From contig CAUBGU010000003.1 in the NCBI GenBank assembly GCA_958435545.1, positions 1 through 45,093 of the forward strand: DNA of 45,093 nucleotides, in the 5' to 3' direction. This document shows positions 24,690-32,574 of this stretch, piece by piece. Made by a program: the position numbers and the translations under genes. The number at the start of each line of letters is the position of its first letter. Positions within the stretch are counted from its first letter, which is position 1. The notes beneath the pieces are model-generated. The model saw nothing but the letters and a program-made list of their open reading frames with translations, searched no databases and had not been told where the DNA came from. Source of the stretch: an uncultured Collinsella sp. (lineage in GTDB: Bacteria; Actinomycetota; Coriobacteriia; Coriobacteriales; Coriobacteriaceae).

Positions 24690-24798
24690 CAAGAGATATT
24701 TATTTCACATGCTCGCTGGCATGCCATGAGGGGCTTACTTTAACGGCGCGCAACAATAAGGCTGCTCGCCCCGCTTGGTATGATGAGCGAGCAGCCAT

Positions 24799-25854
24799 CT
24801 ATTCTTCGACTAAAGCTGCGATGTCATCGAGTTGCTTGCGAATACCTAAAAACTCTGTGTCAAGATCGAGTGTCCGACAGTGGAAGCGATAGCCGGTTTC
24901 ATCCCAGCTTTCGCACATTGACCTCGCGTTATCAGTGAGAGCGTAAAGAAGCATGCCCTCGACCGCCCCTGTTTTTCGCGACCATGATTCATGGGCAACG
25001 TAGGAATAGATTTGATTGCGATGGGCTGGGGATAGAATTTCGGATTCCATGTGCTGGTGAAGAATAGTCCCGTAACATTTGCAGTCAATGATGAGGGTTC
25101 GACCGGGGCCTTCAAGAGTGACGTCTGTCAGTAATGCCGGCAATATCTTTGGAGCGTTGTCCGATCCTGATGCCACTCGATGGGCAGATGCCCTAAGATC
25201 GGGATGCTCGGCGCGATAATACTCCAGTACAAAATGTTCAAAGAGAGCGGAGAGTTTCTGATTGTCCCGCCATTTGCCAAAAGCGGTATCACCTGAATAA
25301 AGTGTCGGCAGGCTATTCTCAATTACGGCATGACAGACTCCCATAAGAAGGCGATAACCGCGGTTTCCTCCGTGAAAGGAGAGCCTTCCCCAGTCGATAG
25401 AGGAAGGTCGAATATTGTCGATAGAATCGAGCTGCCGATAATAACTTCTAAGTAGGTTTTTCCGTTCGGTGCCGACTGCGCCAGAGCGAACGAGGGTGCC
25501 CACTGCGCATTTAAGCACCCTGTTCATCTGAGTATTGACTGTCCATTCGTCGCTGGTACACCTAATGCTTCGGCGCCCAGCGGAGCGCAGCTGTGATGTC
25601 CCAGCCATATCGATTTTCCCGCGAATACCAAGAAAGTCCTCGGAAACCTCGGCATAACCGTGCTCCAGACCACGTTTGAGTCGTGATGAGATGCCGATTG
25701 AGAGGATGGCCGCAAGTAGGTCTTCGACGTGCTCAAACTCCTCGGTCTCGATAGACGCATATTCATCGAGACCAAGGGCTTTGAAGGCATAGGCCATCAT
25801 GTAGTAGATGTTTCGAACGATGACCTTTTCTTCAGCTCTGGGCATTGACGGCAC
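24799..25854 (-). CDS. mcrC: McrC-family nuclease subunit
   Basis: 351-aa partner of McrB in McrBC-type restriction, which cuts DNA with modified bases. N-terminal VRNIYYMMAYAFKALG and FEHVEDLLAAI, then LGIRGKIDMAGT, TVNTQMNRVLKCAV and LSALFEHFVLEYYR are typical of McrC. The C-terminal nuclease core reads LLTDVTLEGPGRTLIIDCKCYG, that is the D...(E/D)-x-K set of PD-(D/E)XK enzymes; here the residue pair is D and K within IIDCK. It overlaps the end of mcrB by 23 nt, so translation is coupled. Lower GC than the chromosomal genes suggests acquisition. Confidence 0.88.
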   Translation of the reverse strand: MPSMPRAEEKVIVRNIYYMMAYAFKALGLDEYASIETEEFEHVEDLLAAILSIGISSRLKRGLEHGYAEVSEDFLGIRGKIDMAGTSQLRSAGRRSIRCTSDEWTVNTQMNRVLKCAVGTLVRSGAVGTERKNLLRSYYRQLDSIDNIRPSSIDWGRLSFHGGNRGYRLLMGVCHAVIENSLPTLYSGDTAFGKWRDNQKLSALFEHFVLEYYRAEHPDLRASAHRVASGSDNAPKILPALLTDVTLEGPGRTLIIDCKCYGTILHQHMESEILSPAHRNQIYSYVAHESWSRKTGAVEGMLLYALTDNARSMCESWDETGYRFHCRTLDLDTEFLGIRKQLDDIAALVEE

Positions 25855-27409
25855 CTTCGAGGACGCTTATTGCCGCATCCGCTTTGGCTCGATCATCGAA
25901 CCAATATTCACGGATGAGTGGGTTGAGTTCGTATTTAACGATGTCGTCAACACACCCTTTGCCGGAGCGACAGAGGTAACTATGTCCAATCTCGTACCCT
26001 TCACCGAGCGCGGGGTCGGAGGCAATGTCGATGTTTACCGAGCGTACCGCATTGACGAGAGAGGGCATTCTTTTGTCGGCACATTTCGATGCATCTTTGA
26101 GGAAAGAGGTGTTATTGAGAGCTGGGGTCATGCGAAAGAAAGCGAACCTTCTGCGAAGTGCATAGTCGATAAGGGCAATGCTACGATCAGCGGTGTTCAT
26201 GGTGCCGATAATGAAGACATTGTCTGGTACGAAAAAGGGCCTTCCATCGATAGCGAGACTGGTGGGATTGCCGCGATGTCCGGCTTCTATAAGGCTCAAG
26301 AGTTCTCCAAACACCTTTGAGATATTCGCTCGATTGATCTCGTCGATTAGGAAGAAGTAGTCACTGTCGGGATCGCTTGCCGCTTTTTGACAGAATGAGG
26401 TGAAGACGCCCGCTTTGATATCGAATCCGCCTGCATCATTTGGACGGTATCCAATGACGAAGTCCTCATAGGTTGTCCCTTGGTGGAATTGAACGGTTTC
26501 TATCTTGGAGTTGTCTCGCTTGCCCATGAAGCTCCAAGCGAGTCTTTTTGCGCAAAACGTCTTCCCTGTTCCTGGAGCACCGTCGAGGATAAGATTTCGC
26601 TTTGCCTTAAGGAGTCGTTTGAGCTGTGAGAGATCATTTGCGTCAAGATAGACGTCATTTAAAAAGTCGTCGTCAGTGTATGCGCTGCCGTCTTTGCTTG
26701 GCGAGGCGTTGGAGTCCGTAGGCAATTCTGAATCTTCGGCAGGATTAGATGTAGCGTCTCGCTTCGGGGCTTTATGGTCAAACGCTTCAGCCGAAATCTC
26801 GTAAAGGGGCCTACCCAGATGGCCCACCTTGTTAAGGAGCTCTAAATAACCGGTCCCATTTTGTTTGGATGACGTTACTAATATGCCGTAAGCACTTTCG
26901 AGATAATTTCTGCTTAGTTGATCAAAAGGCATGAACGTGTCGGGCCTGCACCAGAACAATGCCATGGAGAGGTTTGCAAAGCCGATATTCTTTTGGGCCA
27001 ATACTCGATCGAACAAATTGATGAACTGGACGTGATCTTCGTCTTCTGGTGAGTATGCCATTGCCTCTTCGAAGAAATCCCATTTCTCCTCAATGCTTGA
27101 GTCTATTCCGTCCATGTAACGCCAGCGCCTGTTATTTGAGGTGGGTACACCGGCATAGTCAGTGGGAATTGCGCCGTGAATATCGAGGCGGGCAAAAATG
27201 CTTTCGATTACCTTGGTGCGGCTATCGTAGCTTATCGATCTGTTGAACAGAGACATGAACGTGAATGGATCCATTCTGTTTGTGTCTCCAGTATTTGCAT
27301 TGTTCTTGCAGATTTCGAGAAGGGTTTCTTCGTCGTTTCGCATAGTCAGCAATTTTCGAGCGATTGCCGTGTAGGTATCGACCCATGTGAACTTCGTTTC
27401 GGTGTCCAT
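25832..27409 (-). CDS. mcrB: McrB-family AAA+ GTPase
   Basis: 525-aa motor subunit from ATG 27409 (GGGAG upstream); the frame continues to 27526 but without a start signal. AAA+ motifs: Walker A LDGAPGTGKTFCAKRL (near 275), Walker B FFLIDEINRANISKVFGELL (near 355), and the McrB signature MNTADRSIALIDYALRRRF (near 403). The N-terminal 220 residues would be the modified-DNA recognition part; they contain MALFWCRPDTFMPFDQLSRN and are not a domain I can name, so the recognised modification is open. McrB hexamers translocate DNA and activate McrC. It lies downstream of the unrecognised A/B repeat genes on the same strand, 239 bp from the last of them. Confidence 0.9.
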   Translation of the reverse strand: MDTETKFTWVDTYTAIARKLLTMRNDEETLLEICKNNANTGDTNRMDPFTFMSLFNRSISYDSRTKVIESIFARLDIHGAIPTDYAGVPTSNNRRWRYMDGIDSSIEEKWDFFEEAMAYSPEDEDHVQFINLFDRVLAQKNIGFANLSMALFWCRPDTFMPFDQLSRNYLESAYGILVTSSKQNGTGYLELLNKVGHLGRPLYEISAEAFDHKAPKRDATSNPAEDSELPTDSNASPSKDGSAYTDDDFLNDVYLDANDLSQLKRLLKAKRNLILDGAPGTGKTFCAKRLAWSFMGKRDNSKIETVQFHQGTTYEDFVIGYRPNDAGGFDIKAGVFTSFCQKAASDPDSDYFFLIDEINRANISKVFGELLSLIEAGHRGNPTSLAIDGRPFFVPDNVFIIGTMNTADRSIALIDYALRRRFAFFRMTPALNNTSFLKDASKCADKRMPSLVNAVRSVNIDIASDPALGEGYEIGHSYLCRSGKGCVDDIVKYELNPLIREYWFDDRAKADAAISVLEGAVNAQS

Positions 27410-27648
27410 TTTGCTCCCGTCTTTAGCGGCCGCTTTAACAACAAATACTAGAACGTGGGCTTTGTGAAATAGTTGAGCAACAAAGGTGTGCGGACAATCT
27501 AGGCGGATGAGCGGTGGGATGGTCAAATGTCATCGTTAAGATCGCTATTCGGAAAAGTCTGCGTTGCCGCCGCGTCGACGTTCATCTCGATTGAATCCGC
27601 CGCATCTGTTGATCGTCCCCTCGAGTACCGATATGCATCCAGCTTCCG

Positions 27649-28683
27649 TTATCGAGTGCGATGCCGATATATGTCTAGCCAAATCGGCTCTTTCTCTTTG
27701 TTGTCGGCGCACGCTTCTAGCAAGTCGTCTATCCGGTTCAGCCCGATTGCTTGCAAGGTCACGCATGCTTCCGGCAGGGGCTGCGTTACTTTCTTCGCCC
27801 TGAACACGGGCGACAGCATCAAGTTCGTATGTACCCATCCGGCAAAGCAGCTGCCGTAGGGGATTGATCCACAGCTGATCTGCCCATTGCCATCAAGATA
27901 CAGACAATCCAATTTCGAGTTTGCTACCAGGCAATAGCAAGGTCCTGGCGTCCATGGTCGGCAGTCGATCTCAAGAATGTCACCCTTTTTGTACGGCGTG
28001 GGCAGGCCGACATACGCCCCCTTGAACCACGGGCCAAAGATTCCACCCACAATGCAATCGAGTGCTTCGCCGCATTCGCCCTCTTCCTCCCTACAGAGGT
28101 ATTGGATTTCGCCGGAGGCGTTTGCGTAGTAAGTGTAGTCTGGCTGTAGAAAGCCGTCGTATGGATATGAACAGCTCGGGTCGTTGGCAAGGTTGAACAG
28201 CTCGATCATCCAGTATGAGGACGATAAGTCTGTCATTTCGCTCCACTTGTCTGCGTATGCCTTCATTGCTGCAAGGGCGGCCTGCCACGATGCTACGGGG
28301 AAGGGGCCATGCGTGATGGCGGATCCCACTTCGTTGTCGACAAAGCTAATTTCGCTAATAAGCAGCACTTTCCTGTTTCCGTCGACGGCCTTTAGCGCGT
28401 TCAGGCAGTCATCGATGTAGTCGATACAAATTTCTGGTCCGTACCAATCAAAGGTTTCGTTTGACGAGCCGCGCTCGGCAGCAACCAGCCTGCTGAGCAT
28501 CTCCCGTTTGCGGTTGATTTCTATCGACGCGCCACCGATGATTTGCGCGTAATGATCGCCACTCAGTAGCTGCGGATTATGCAGCAAATGCTCTTGCAGC
28601 TCCGGAGAGTCGATCAGGTTGATTATTTCTTCGTGTACGATAGTCTCCGGGTTGCCGGTGTGGCTTCTCGTAGATTCGGACAT
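27649..28683 (-). CDS. Unrecognised protein, repeat family type A'
   Basis: 344 aa from ATG 28683; a TTG at 28698 would overlap the previous gene. I do not recognise a known family. It matches the first half of the 708-aa protein at 30320: shared are SPELQEHLL near the N-terminus, GPFPVASWQAALAAMKAY, SYWMIELFNL, PTPYKKGDILEIDCRPWTPG and LPEACVTLQ near the end. Predicted soluble, acidic, no membrane or signal segment; several Cys (YLCREEEGECGEALDC) but no obvious metal pattern. It starts 7 nt after the stop of the B' gene, so both are co-expressed. In the 708-aa protein the order is A then B; here the B' gene comes first. McrBC genes follow. Confidence 0.75.
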   Translation of the reverse strand: MSESTRSHTGNPETIVHEEIINLIDSPELQEHLLHNPQLLSGDHYAQIIGGASIEINRKREMLSRLVAAERGSSNETFDWYGPEICIDYIDDCLNALKAVDGNRKVLLISEISFVDNEVGSAITHGPFPVASWQAALAAMKAYADKWSEMTDLSSSYWMIELFNLANDPSCSYPYDGFLQPDYTYYANASGEIQYLCREEEGECGEALDCIVGGIFGPWFKGAYVGLPTPYKKGDILEIDCRPWTPGPCYCLVANSKLDCLYLDGNGQISCGSIPYGSCFAGWVHTNLMLSPVFRAKKVTQPLPEACVTLQAIGLNRIDDLLEACADNKEKEPIWLDIYRHRTR

Positions 28684-28690
28684 GGCGGCT

Positions 28691-29764
28691 CTAATCAAAT
28701 AGCTGCGGATACTTCTCCTTGAGCGGTGCCTGATCTAGACGTAGCTCTTCCAGGTTGCGCTTTGCCTTGGACTCCATCCTTATGGTGTCGATAAACGCGA
28801 TGAGTGAGTCGACATACAGGTCGCCGCGCAGGTAGGCCTGGGCGGCGATTAAAATTCGCTGCTCGTCTTCGAGTGGTTTGCGATAGTACTCAAGATTCAG
28901 GTAAAGCGGGTCTGGCTCGCCGATGTAGAGGGGAAACGTCTCGTTGTAGGTAATCGAGCAACCAGTGGCACGCATGTTGCTGATATCCCCTGCATGGCGA
29001 TAGTGCTCGAGGCGCTGCTGCACATGATCAAGCCATTCGTCAGAACGGTCTGCCTGCCGAAGCTCTGCCTCAAGCTTTGTCCGGTCCCACGTGGGCAGAT
29101 CGAACAACGTGAACGGCTCACGGGCACTGCCTTGCGGCGTCCAGACGATATCGCCGGTGTGGAACGGCGTGGGGATATCGACCCAGATGAACTCGAATGC
29201 GATCTCCCAATCGTTCTCAACGGGGCCGGCTGAAGGGCAATATACGGCAAGGGCCTCGCCTTTGCTGTTTACCATGAGCCAATCTTCCCGGTGATGTTCT
29301 TCGTCGGCATCGAGCGGGCACCGGGTGATGCGTACGCGTGCCTCTGGACGGCTCGCCAGTTCATCATCACCGCGCAACGCCTCGGCACATTTCTCATAAC
29401 AGCTGAATGGCGCGCCGAAGGCCCCACAAAGTTGCCCGTCGGGCACAATCTCCTCTTCATACTGATAAACGTAGCCCGTACCACTCGCAAACGCATCGAC
29501 GCACCGCTTGTTGTAATCGATTGTCCAGCGCAAAAAAGCATGGAAATCGGGGATGGCCGGCCTTCCAAGACCGGCATGGGTTGCCTCCAGCGAACAATTG
29601 GGCATGGTTCGGGCGATCTCCTGCCAAGCTTCGCATTTCTGATCGAGCGTGGCGGTCTTCGAAAACCAAACCAGATAGGCGGCCTCGATGGTGCTGGGCT
29701 GGAAGTCGATACTGCGCAGGTGCTCCCGAATGTCCCGGGAGTCGACGAAATCCAAGATGTCCAT
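28691..29764 (-). CDS. Unrecognised protein, repeat family type B'
   Basis: 357 aa from ATG 29764, with GGAGG five bases upstream. It is clearly homologous to residues 340-694 of the 708-aa protein: DILDFVDSRDIREHLRSIDF against DIFEFLDSHSIKEHLQRIDY, then ARTMPNC, IPDFHAFLR, RCPLDADEEHH, WVDIPTPFHTGDIV, FDLPTWDR, GCSIT, YIGEPDPLYLNLEYYRKPLE and AYLRGDLYVDSL, ending in LKEKYPQLFD. Predicted soluble and acidic. Function unknown. Its leader, including the 18-bp motif 55 nt before the ATG and the stretch before the ribosome site, matches that of the 708-aa gene, so both are likely controlled together. Confidence 0.78.
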   Translation of the reverse strand: MDILDFVDSRDIREHLRSIDFQPSTIEAAYLVWFSKTATLDQKCEAWQEIARTMPNCSLEATHAGLGRPAIPDFHAFLRWTIDYNKRCVDAFASGTGYVYQYEEEIVPDGQLCGAFGAPFSCYEKCAEALRGDDELASRPEARVRITRCPLDADEEHHREDWLMVNSKGEALAVYCPSAGPVENDWEIAFEFIWVDIPTPFHTGDIVWTPQGSAREPFTLFDLPTWDRTKLEAELRQADRSDEWLDHVQQRLEHYRHAGDISNMRATGCSITYNETFPLYIGEPDPLYLNLEYYRKPLEDEQRILIAAQAYLRGDLYVDSLIAFIDTIRMESKAKRNLEELRLDQAPLKEKYPQLFD

Positions 29765-29818
29765 AGCAACCTCCAATTCGGTCGTTGCCGTTAGCATCCA
29801 TCAGAGGTTGTGCTTTGT

Positions 29819-29836
29819 GGTCCCATTAACGGGTCT
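29819..29836 (-). promoter_or_regulatory. Shared leader motif upstream of B'
   Basis: GGTCCCATTAACGGGTCT on the plus strand; the right half-site differs by two bases from the perfect copy at 32501-32518. Its near edge is 55 nt from the B' ATG, the same distance as at the 708-aa gene. On the minus strand the centre reads GTTAAT, which could serve as a -10 box; TTGACG lies 19 nt before it. Confidence 0.6.
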
Positions 29837-29981
29837 GATATGAATCTCGCGTCAAACATATTTTTGGAAACGCCACTGGTGCATGGGTGACTGCGTGTTG
29901 AAAGGATTGCCATGCAGAATATGATGCTTGCCCTTGTGATGAATAGCACGGCCGCTTTTCTAAGCTGAACACGAACAAACA

Positions 29982-30011
29982 TTCGCATATCTAACTGCGG
30001 TTTGATAGAAT
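29982..30011 (+). promoter_or_regulatory. Promoter of the 41-codon peptide gene
   Basis: TTCGCA (29982-29987) and TAGAAT (30006-30011) with an 18-nt spacer. The start would give a leader of about 55-60 nt before the peptide ATG. Confidence 0.45.
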
Positions 30012-30049
30012 CGGTATCGTTGGCGGCAGTTCCATGTGCCGGGCAGCGC

Positions 30050-30067
30050 CCTCCATTTGATGGGAGG
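30050..30067 (+). promoter_or_regulatory. Hairpin that can hide the ribosome site
   Basis: CCTCCAT (30050-30056) can pair with ATGGGAGG (30060-30067) with one bulged G and a 3-nt loop, covering the strong ribosome site GGGAGG of the peptide gene. Such hiding of the ribosome site is common in type I toxin mRNAs. Confidence 0.4.
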
Positions 30068-30075
30068 TGATGCCC

Positions 30076-30201
30076 ATGGCCGATTTGATTAATTTCGTGA
30101 AGCTCCTGACCGCTTTGGTCTCGCTCCTCACGGCGCTCATCGGACTTTCCGAGGCACTCAAGCAACGTTCGATGCAACGAAAAAGGGGTCGCCGCCGCTA
30201 A
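30076..30201 (+). CDS. Small hydrophobic cationic peptide, type I toxin candidate
   Basis: 41 residues: an N-terminal amphipathic to hydrophobic segment (MADLINFVKLLTALVSLLTA then LIGLSEAL) and a strongly basic tail (KQRSMQRKRGRRR). One membrane-spanning helix with a positive C-terminus is the pattern of Fst/Ldr/TxpA-type toxins, though no sequence identity to a named family is claimed. ATG 30076 lies eight bases after the strong site GGAGG; ATG 30070 is in frame but too close. The last codons run into a hairpin that ends a convergent RNA. It sits in the 555-bp gap between the 708-aa gene and B', on the opposite strand. If it is not a toxin, a small regulatory membrane peptide or holin-like peptide are alternatives. 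Confidence 0.55.
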   Translation: MADLINFVKLLTALVSLLTALIGLSEALKQRSMQRKRGRRR

Positions 30202-30263
30202 GGCGTTGACCCCTTAATCCAAGCAACGGCGCTGCCCAGCTAGCTACAACTTGGGCTGCCGTC
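30178..30263 (-). ncRNA. Candidate antisense RNA (antitoxin) to the peptide mRNA
   Basis: On the minus strand TTGTCC (30298-30293) and TAGAAT (30275-30270) with a 17-nt spacer form a good promoter. The RNA would begin near 30263, with a 5' hairpin (arms ACGGC/GCCGT and GCCCA/TGGGC, 30225-30262), and end at a hairpin AAGGGGTC/GACCCCTT (30183-30215) followed by TTTTTCG. This gives about 85 nt that overlap the end of the peptide frame and its 3' tail. End positions are estimates. Confidence 0.4.
30183..30215 (-). terminator. Terminator shared by peptide mRNA and antisense RNA
   Basis: AAGGGGTC (30183-30190) pairs with GACCCCTT (30208-30215), with an inner GCC/GGC stem. On the minus strand it continues into TTTTTCG (a good terminator); on the plus strand into AATCC (weaker). 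It includes the last codons of the peptide gene. Confidence 0.65.
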
Positions 30264-30269
30264 GACACT

Positions 30270-30298
30270 ATTCTACCCACGAATGACATTTTGGACAA
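30270..30298 (-). promoter_or_regulatory. Promoter of the antisense RNA
   Basis: TTGTCC-N17-TAGAAT on the minus strand, pointing toward the peptide gene and lying just after the stop of the 708-aa gene (30320). It carries the same TAGAAT -10 hexamer as the peptide promoter. Confidence 0.5.
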
Positions 30299-30319
30299 TC
30301 GGTAGTGGCGTTTCAAAAA

Positions 30320-32446
30320 CTAAGCGTAACTGGCGCAACCTCCCTCTAAGAAGGGATCGGCCGTCGTATCGAACAGCTCCGGGTAGCGGTCCTTGAGCCA
30401 GCTGTCTGCATCCTCGAAGCCGCGTGCCTTTTTCTCCGCCAGTGCTTGTAGCTCGTATGCGCTGGCCATCGCGGCGAGCGAATCAACCGCTAGGTCACCT
30501 CTGACATACGCCCTGACGCCGTAGAGGATTCGCTCCTCTGACTTGAGCGGCTTGTGGTAATAGTCGATGTCCAAAAGAAAGCCCTCAGGCTCCCCAATGT
30601 AGAAGGGGAAATGCAAGGCGGATGAGACTTGGCAGCCGTAGGCGTACATGTCACTGGTGTCGCCGTCATATCGATGCCAGCGCAATAGCTTGTCGGCCTT
30701 TTGAACGAGGCGCTCTTTGTAGACGGAGGAAGCAAGCTCTTTGTCGACTCGTTCGGATCCCCAAGTTTGCAGGTCAAACAGCACCATCGGCTCGTCGGGG
30801 CGTTGGAGGTTGCAGACGATGTCTCCGGCATGGAAGGGCGTTGGGATATCGAACCACATGTCCTCGAAATCGCTCGCGGTGCCCGCCTCGTCCCACTCAC
30901 CCTCGAACCGGTAATCGCAAGACATTACTTCGCCGTTCGCATTGAGTAAGACCATGTCGTCGGCATAGTGGTCTTCGTCCGGGTCGATGGGGCGGCGAGT
31001 GATCTTGATCGCCTTTGGATTGTCGCCTTCGAATTCTCTCCAGATGGCATCGAAGCATTTTTGATAACTGCTGTACGGGCCGTAAAGAAGGTCGCATCGG
31101 TCGCGCCGGTCCCACGAGTAGTCCTCAAAGAAATACAGACTCTGGCCGTCCGTCCTTTTAAAGTGTGCGAGCTTTCTTTGCTCCTGCCTGATGACATTGC
31201 GCAGAAAGGCATGAAAGTCAGGGATGTTGAACGTGTCGTTTCTGCGGCTCATGGCGCAATTGGGCATGGTGTCGATGATCTTTTGCCAGCCTTCGAGCTT
31301 TTGCTGCAGCGTCGCTTTATGCGAGCAATTGACGATGAAAGCCGCTACGGGCGTGGTGAGCTCGTAGTCGATTCGTTGAAGATGCTCCTTAATACTGTGC
31401 GAGTCTAAAAACTCGAAGATGTCCGGACGAATATCCAGCTCACTTTGGCTGGCAGGCTTGCGGCGCGGCTGCAGGCAATCGTGTCCGACCGAGCCCTCGG
31501 CCCATTGCTTGCCGTAGTCGGGATCGTGGTGCAGCTTCTGCGAAAGCTCGAGCATAAAAGCGCAGCCGTCCGGTAGGTCACCGGTGTAGCGCTCGGCGGT
31601 GTAGAGGGCAGATGGGATGAAGGGGTCCAAGAGACTGTCGCTGTAGGTGCCGGATGAAAGCGATCCTTCCTTAACGCCGTGATATTTGCTGGGGCCTGCA
31701 CACCAGATTTGTCCACGGAGCGTGTGCTCGTAGTCATTTTCGAGCACAATGGCAAAGCGAGGCCCGTGGTCGAAGGGGCGGCCGTCGATCTTGATGATGT
31801 CGCCCGGTACCCACGGCGTGTAGATAGGCTCGTTGTTCGCGCAGAACCGCCTGCTATCGTTTCGCCAGACGCTTGCGACATGCGATTTGCGAGTGCGGTG
31901 ATTGCGCAGATCGCGGAGGAATATGAGCTCGCCGTCCTTGGTTGCCGCAAGCGACAGAGAGGGCTGCGCCGTTTGATGCTCGTGCAGGTCTTCCGAGGTG
32001 TAGAGATTGATCTTCCAGTACGATTCGGACCAGTCGTCATCAGGATACTCTTCGATGTAGTGCTTCATGAGCGTTTGTGCGGCGTCCCACGATGCGGTGG
32101 GGAAGGGGCCGTCAAGGGCGTCGGCGTCGCGCTCCTCCTCGTTGTAGAACATGACGTATAGCAGGAGGATTCCACGGTCGCGCTCGACGTTGTTGAGCAT
32201 GTCGAGCGCGCTGTTGAGCTGGGCGAGATGCGAATCGATATCTTCGGTCAGCTCCGGCGAAACCTCTTTGTGGAGTTGCTCGAGCATGGCGCGCTTTTCG
32301 TCAAGCGTTTTCAGCGAGCCGGCGATGATCGGCGCTGGCCAGTATAAGTATTTGCGCATGTGGTCTCGCAGCTCTTGGCTTTTGATGCAGCTGAGGACGA
32401 GGTCTTTGCCGGCATCGGTGATGCCGTCGCTTGCCTGATTGCTCAT
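30320..32446 (-). CDS. Unrecognised two-repeat protein, A-B
   Basis: 708 aa from ATG 32446 with AAGGAGG six bases upstream; an earlier in-frame start at 32524 would translate the leader motif and is rejected. Residues 1-335 (A) match the A' gene and 340-694 (B) match B'. The two halves also resemble each other: S-x-x-(L/I)-x-(D/E)-H-(M/L) near each start (23-30 and 349-355), GPFPTASW (113-120) against GPYSSYQ (456-462), KDGEL against NANGEV, TPWVPGDII (210-218) against TPFHAGDIV (536-544), and a G...SS stretch after it. So it looks like an old internal duplication. Soluble, acidic, Trp/Tyr-rich, no catalytic motif that I can name. The leader is shared with B'. Function unknown; the McrBC neighbours hint at a role in conflict or defence but do not prove it. 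Confidence 0.8.
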   Translation of the reverse strand: MSNQASDGITDAGKDLVLSCIKSQELRDHMRKYLYWPAPIIAGSLKTLDEKRAMLEQLHKEVSPELTEDIDSHLAQLNSALDMLNNVERDRGILLLYVMFYNEEERDADALDGPFPTASWDAAQTLMKHYIEEYPDDDWSESYWKINLYTSEDLHEHQTAQPSLSLAATKDGELIFLRDLRNHRTRKSHVASVWRNDSRRFCANNEPIYTPWVPGDIIKIDGRPFDHGPRFAIVLENDYEHTLRGQIWCAGPSKYHGVKEGSLSSGTYSDSLLDPFIPSALYTAERYTGDLPDGCAFMLELSQKLHHDPDYGKQWAEGSVGHDCLQPRRKPASQSELDIRPDIFEFLDSHSIKEHLQRIDYELTTPVAAFIVNCSHKATLQQKLEGWQKIIDTMPNCAMSRRNDTFNIPDFHAFLRNVIRQEQRKLAHFKRTDGQSLYFFEDYSWDRRDRCDLLYGPYSSYQKCFDAIWREFEGDNPKAIKITRRPIDPDEDHYADDMVLLNANGEVMSCDYRFEGEWDEAGTASDFEDMWFDIPTPFHAGDIVCNLQRPDEPMVLFDLQTWGSERVDKELASSVYKERLVQKADKLLRWHRYDGDTSDMYAYGCQVSSALHFPFYIGEPEGFLLDIDYYHKPLKSEERILYGVRAYVRGDLAVDSLAAMASAYELQALAEKKARGFEDADSWLKDRYPELFDTTADPFLEGGCASYA

Positions 32447-32500
32447 GTCGGCCTCCTTATCGATCGTTACCGGCATGATGCAACGGGTGCGGCGATTGTT

Positions 32501-32518
32501 GGTCCCATTAACGGGACC
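32501..32518 (-). promoter_or_regulatory. Shared leader motif upstream of the A-B gene
   Basis: GGTCCC-ATTAAC-GGGACC is a perfect inverted repeat with a 6-nt centre, its near edge 55 nt from the ATG. The following leader ends in GGTAACGATCGATAAGGAGG, close to GGCAACGACCGAATTGGAGG before B'. It could be an operator over the promoter, or an RNA stem-loop in the leader. Confidence 0.65.
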
Positions 32519-32530
32519 AAGCAACGACTC

Positions 32531-32562
32531 GATGTGACAAAGGGGCTGCCCTTTGTCACATC
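32531..32562. repeat. Palindrome related to the one at 18141
   Basis: GATGTGACAAAGGG (32531-32544) and CCCTTTGTCACATC (32549-32562) pair perfectly. TGTGACAAAGGG is identical to the copy at 18143-18154. Here it lies between two divergent genes, so it does not serve simply as a terminator. Confidence 0.65.
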
Positions 32563-32574
32563 CAAAATATTGCC

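Noticed and set aside
24799..27409. McrBC as a novel system by itself
   Set aside because: All motifs are standard for McrB and McrC; only the unnamed N-terminal domain and the neighbours are unusual.
27410..27526. N-terminal extension of mcrB by 39 codons
   Set aside because: ATG 27409 has a ribosome site and starts a typical cytoplasmic sequence; the extension has no start signal.
29791..30177. 128-codon minus-strand frame across the small peptide gene
   Set aside because: No ribosome site and low-complexity composition; promoter and terminator signals fit the plus-strand peptide and a short antisense RNA better.
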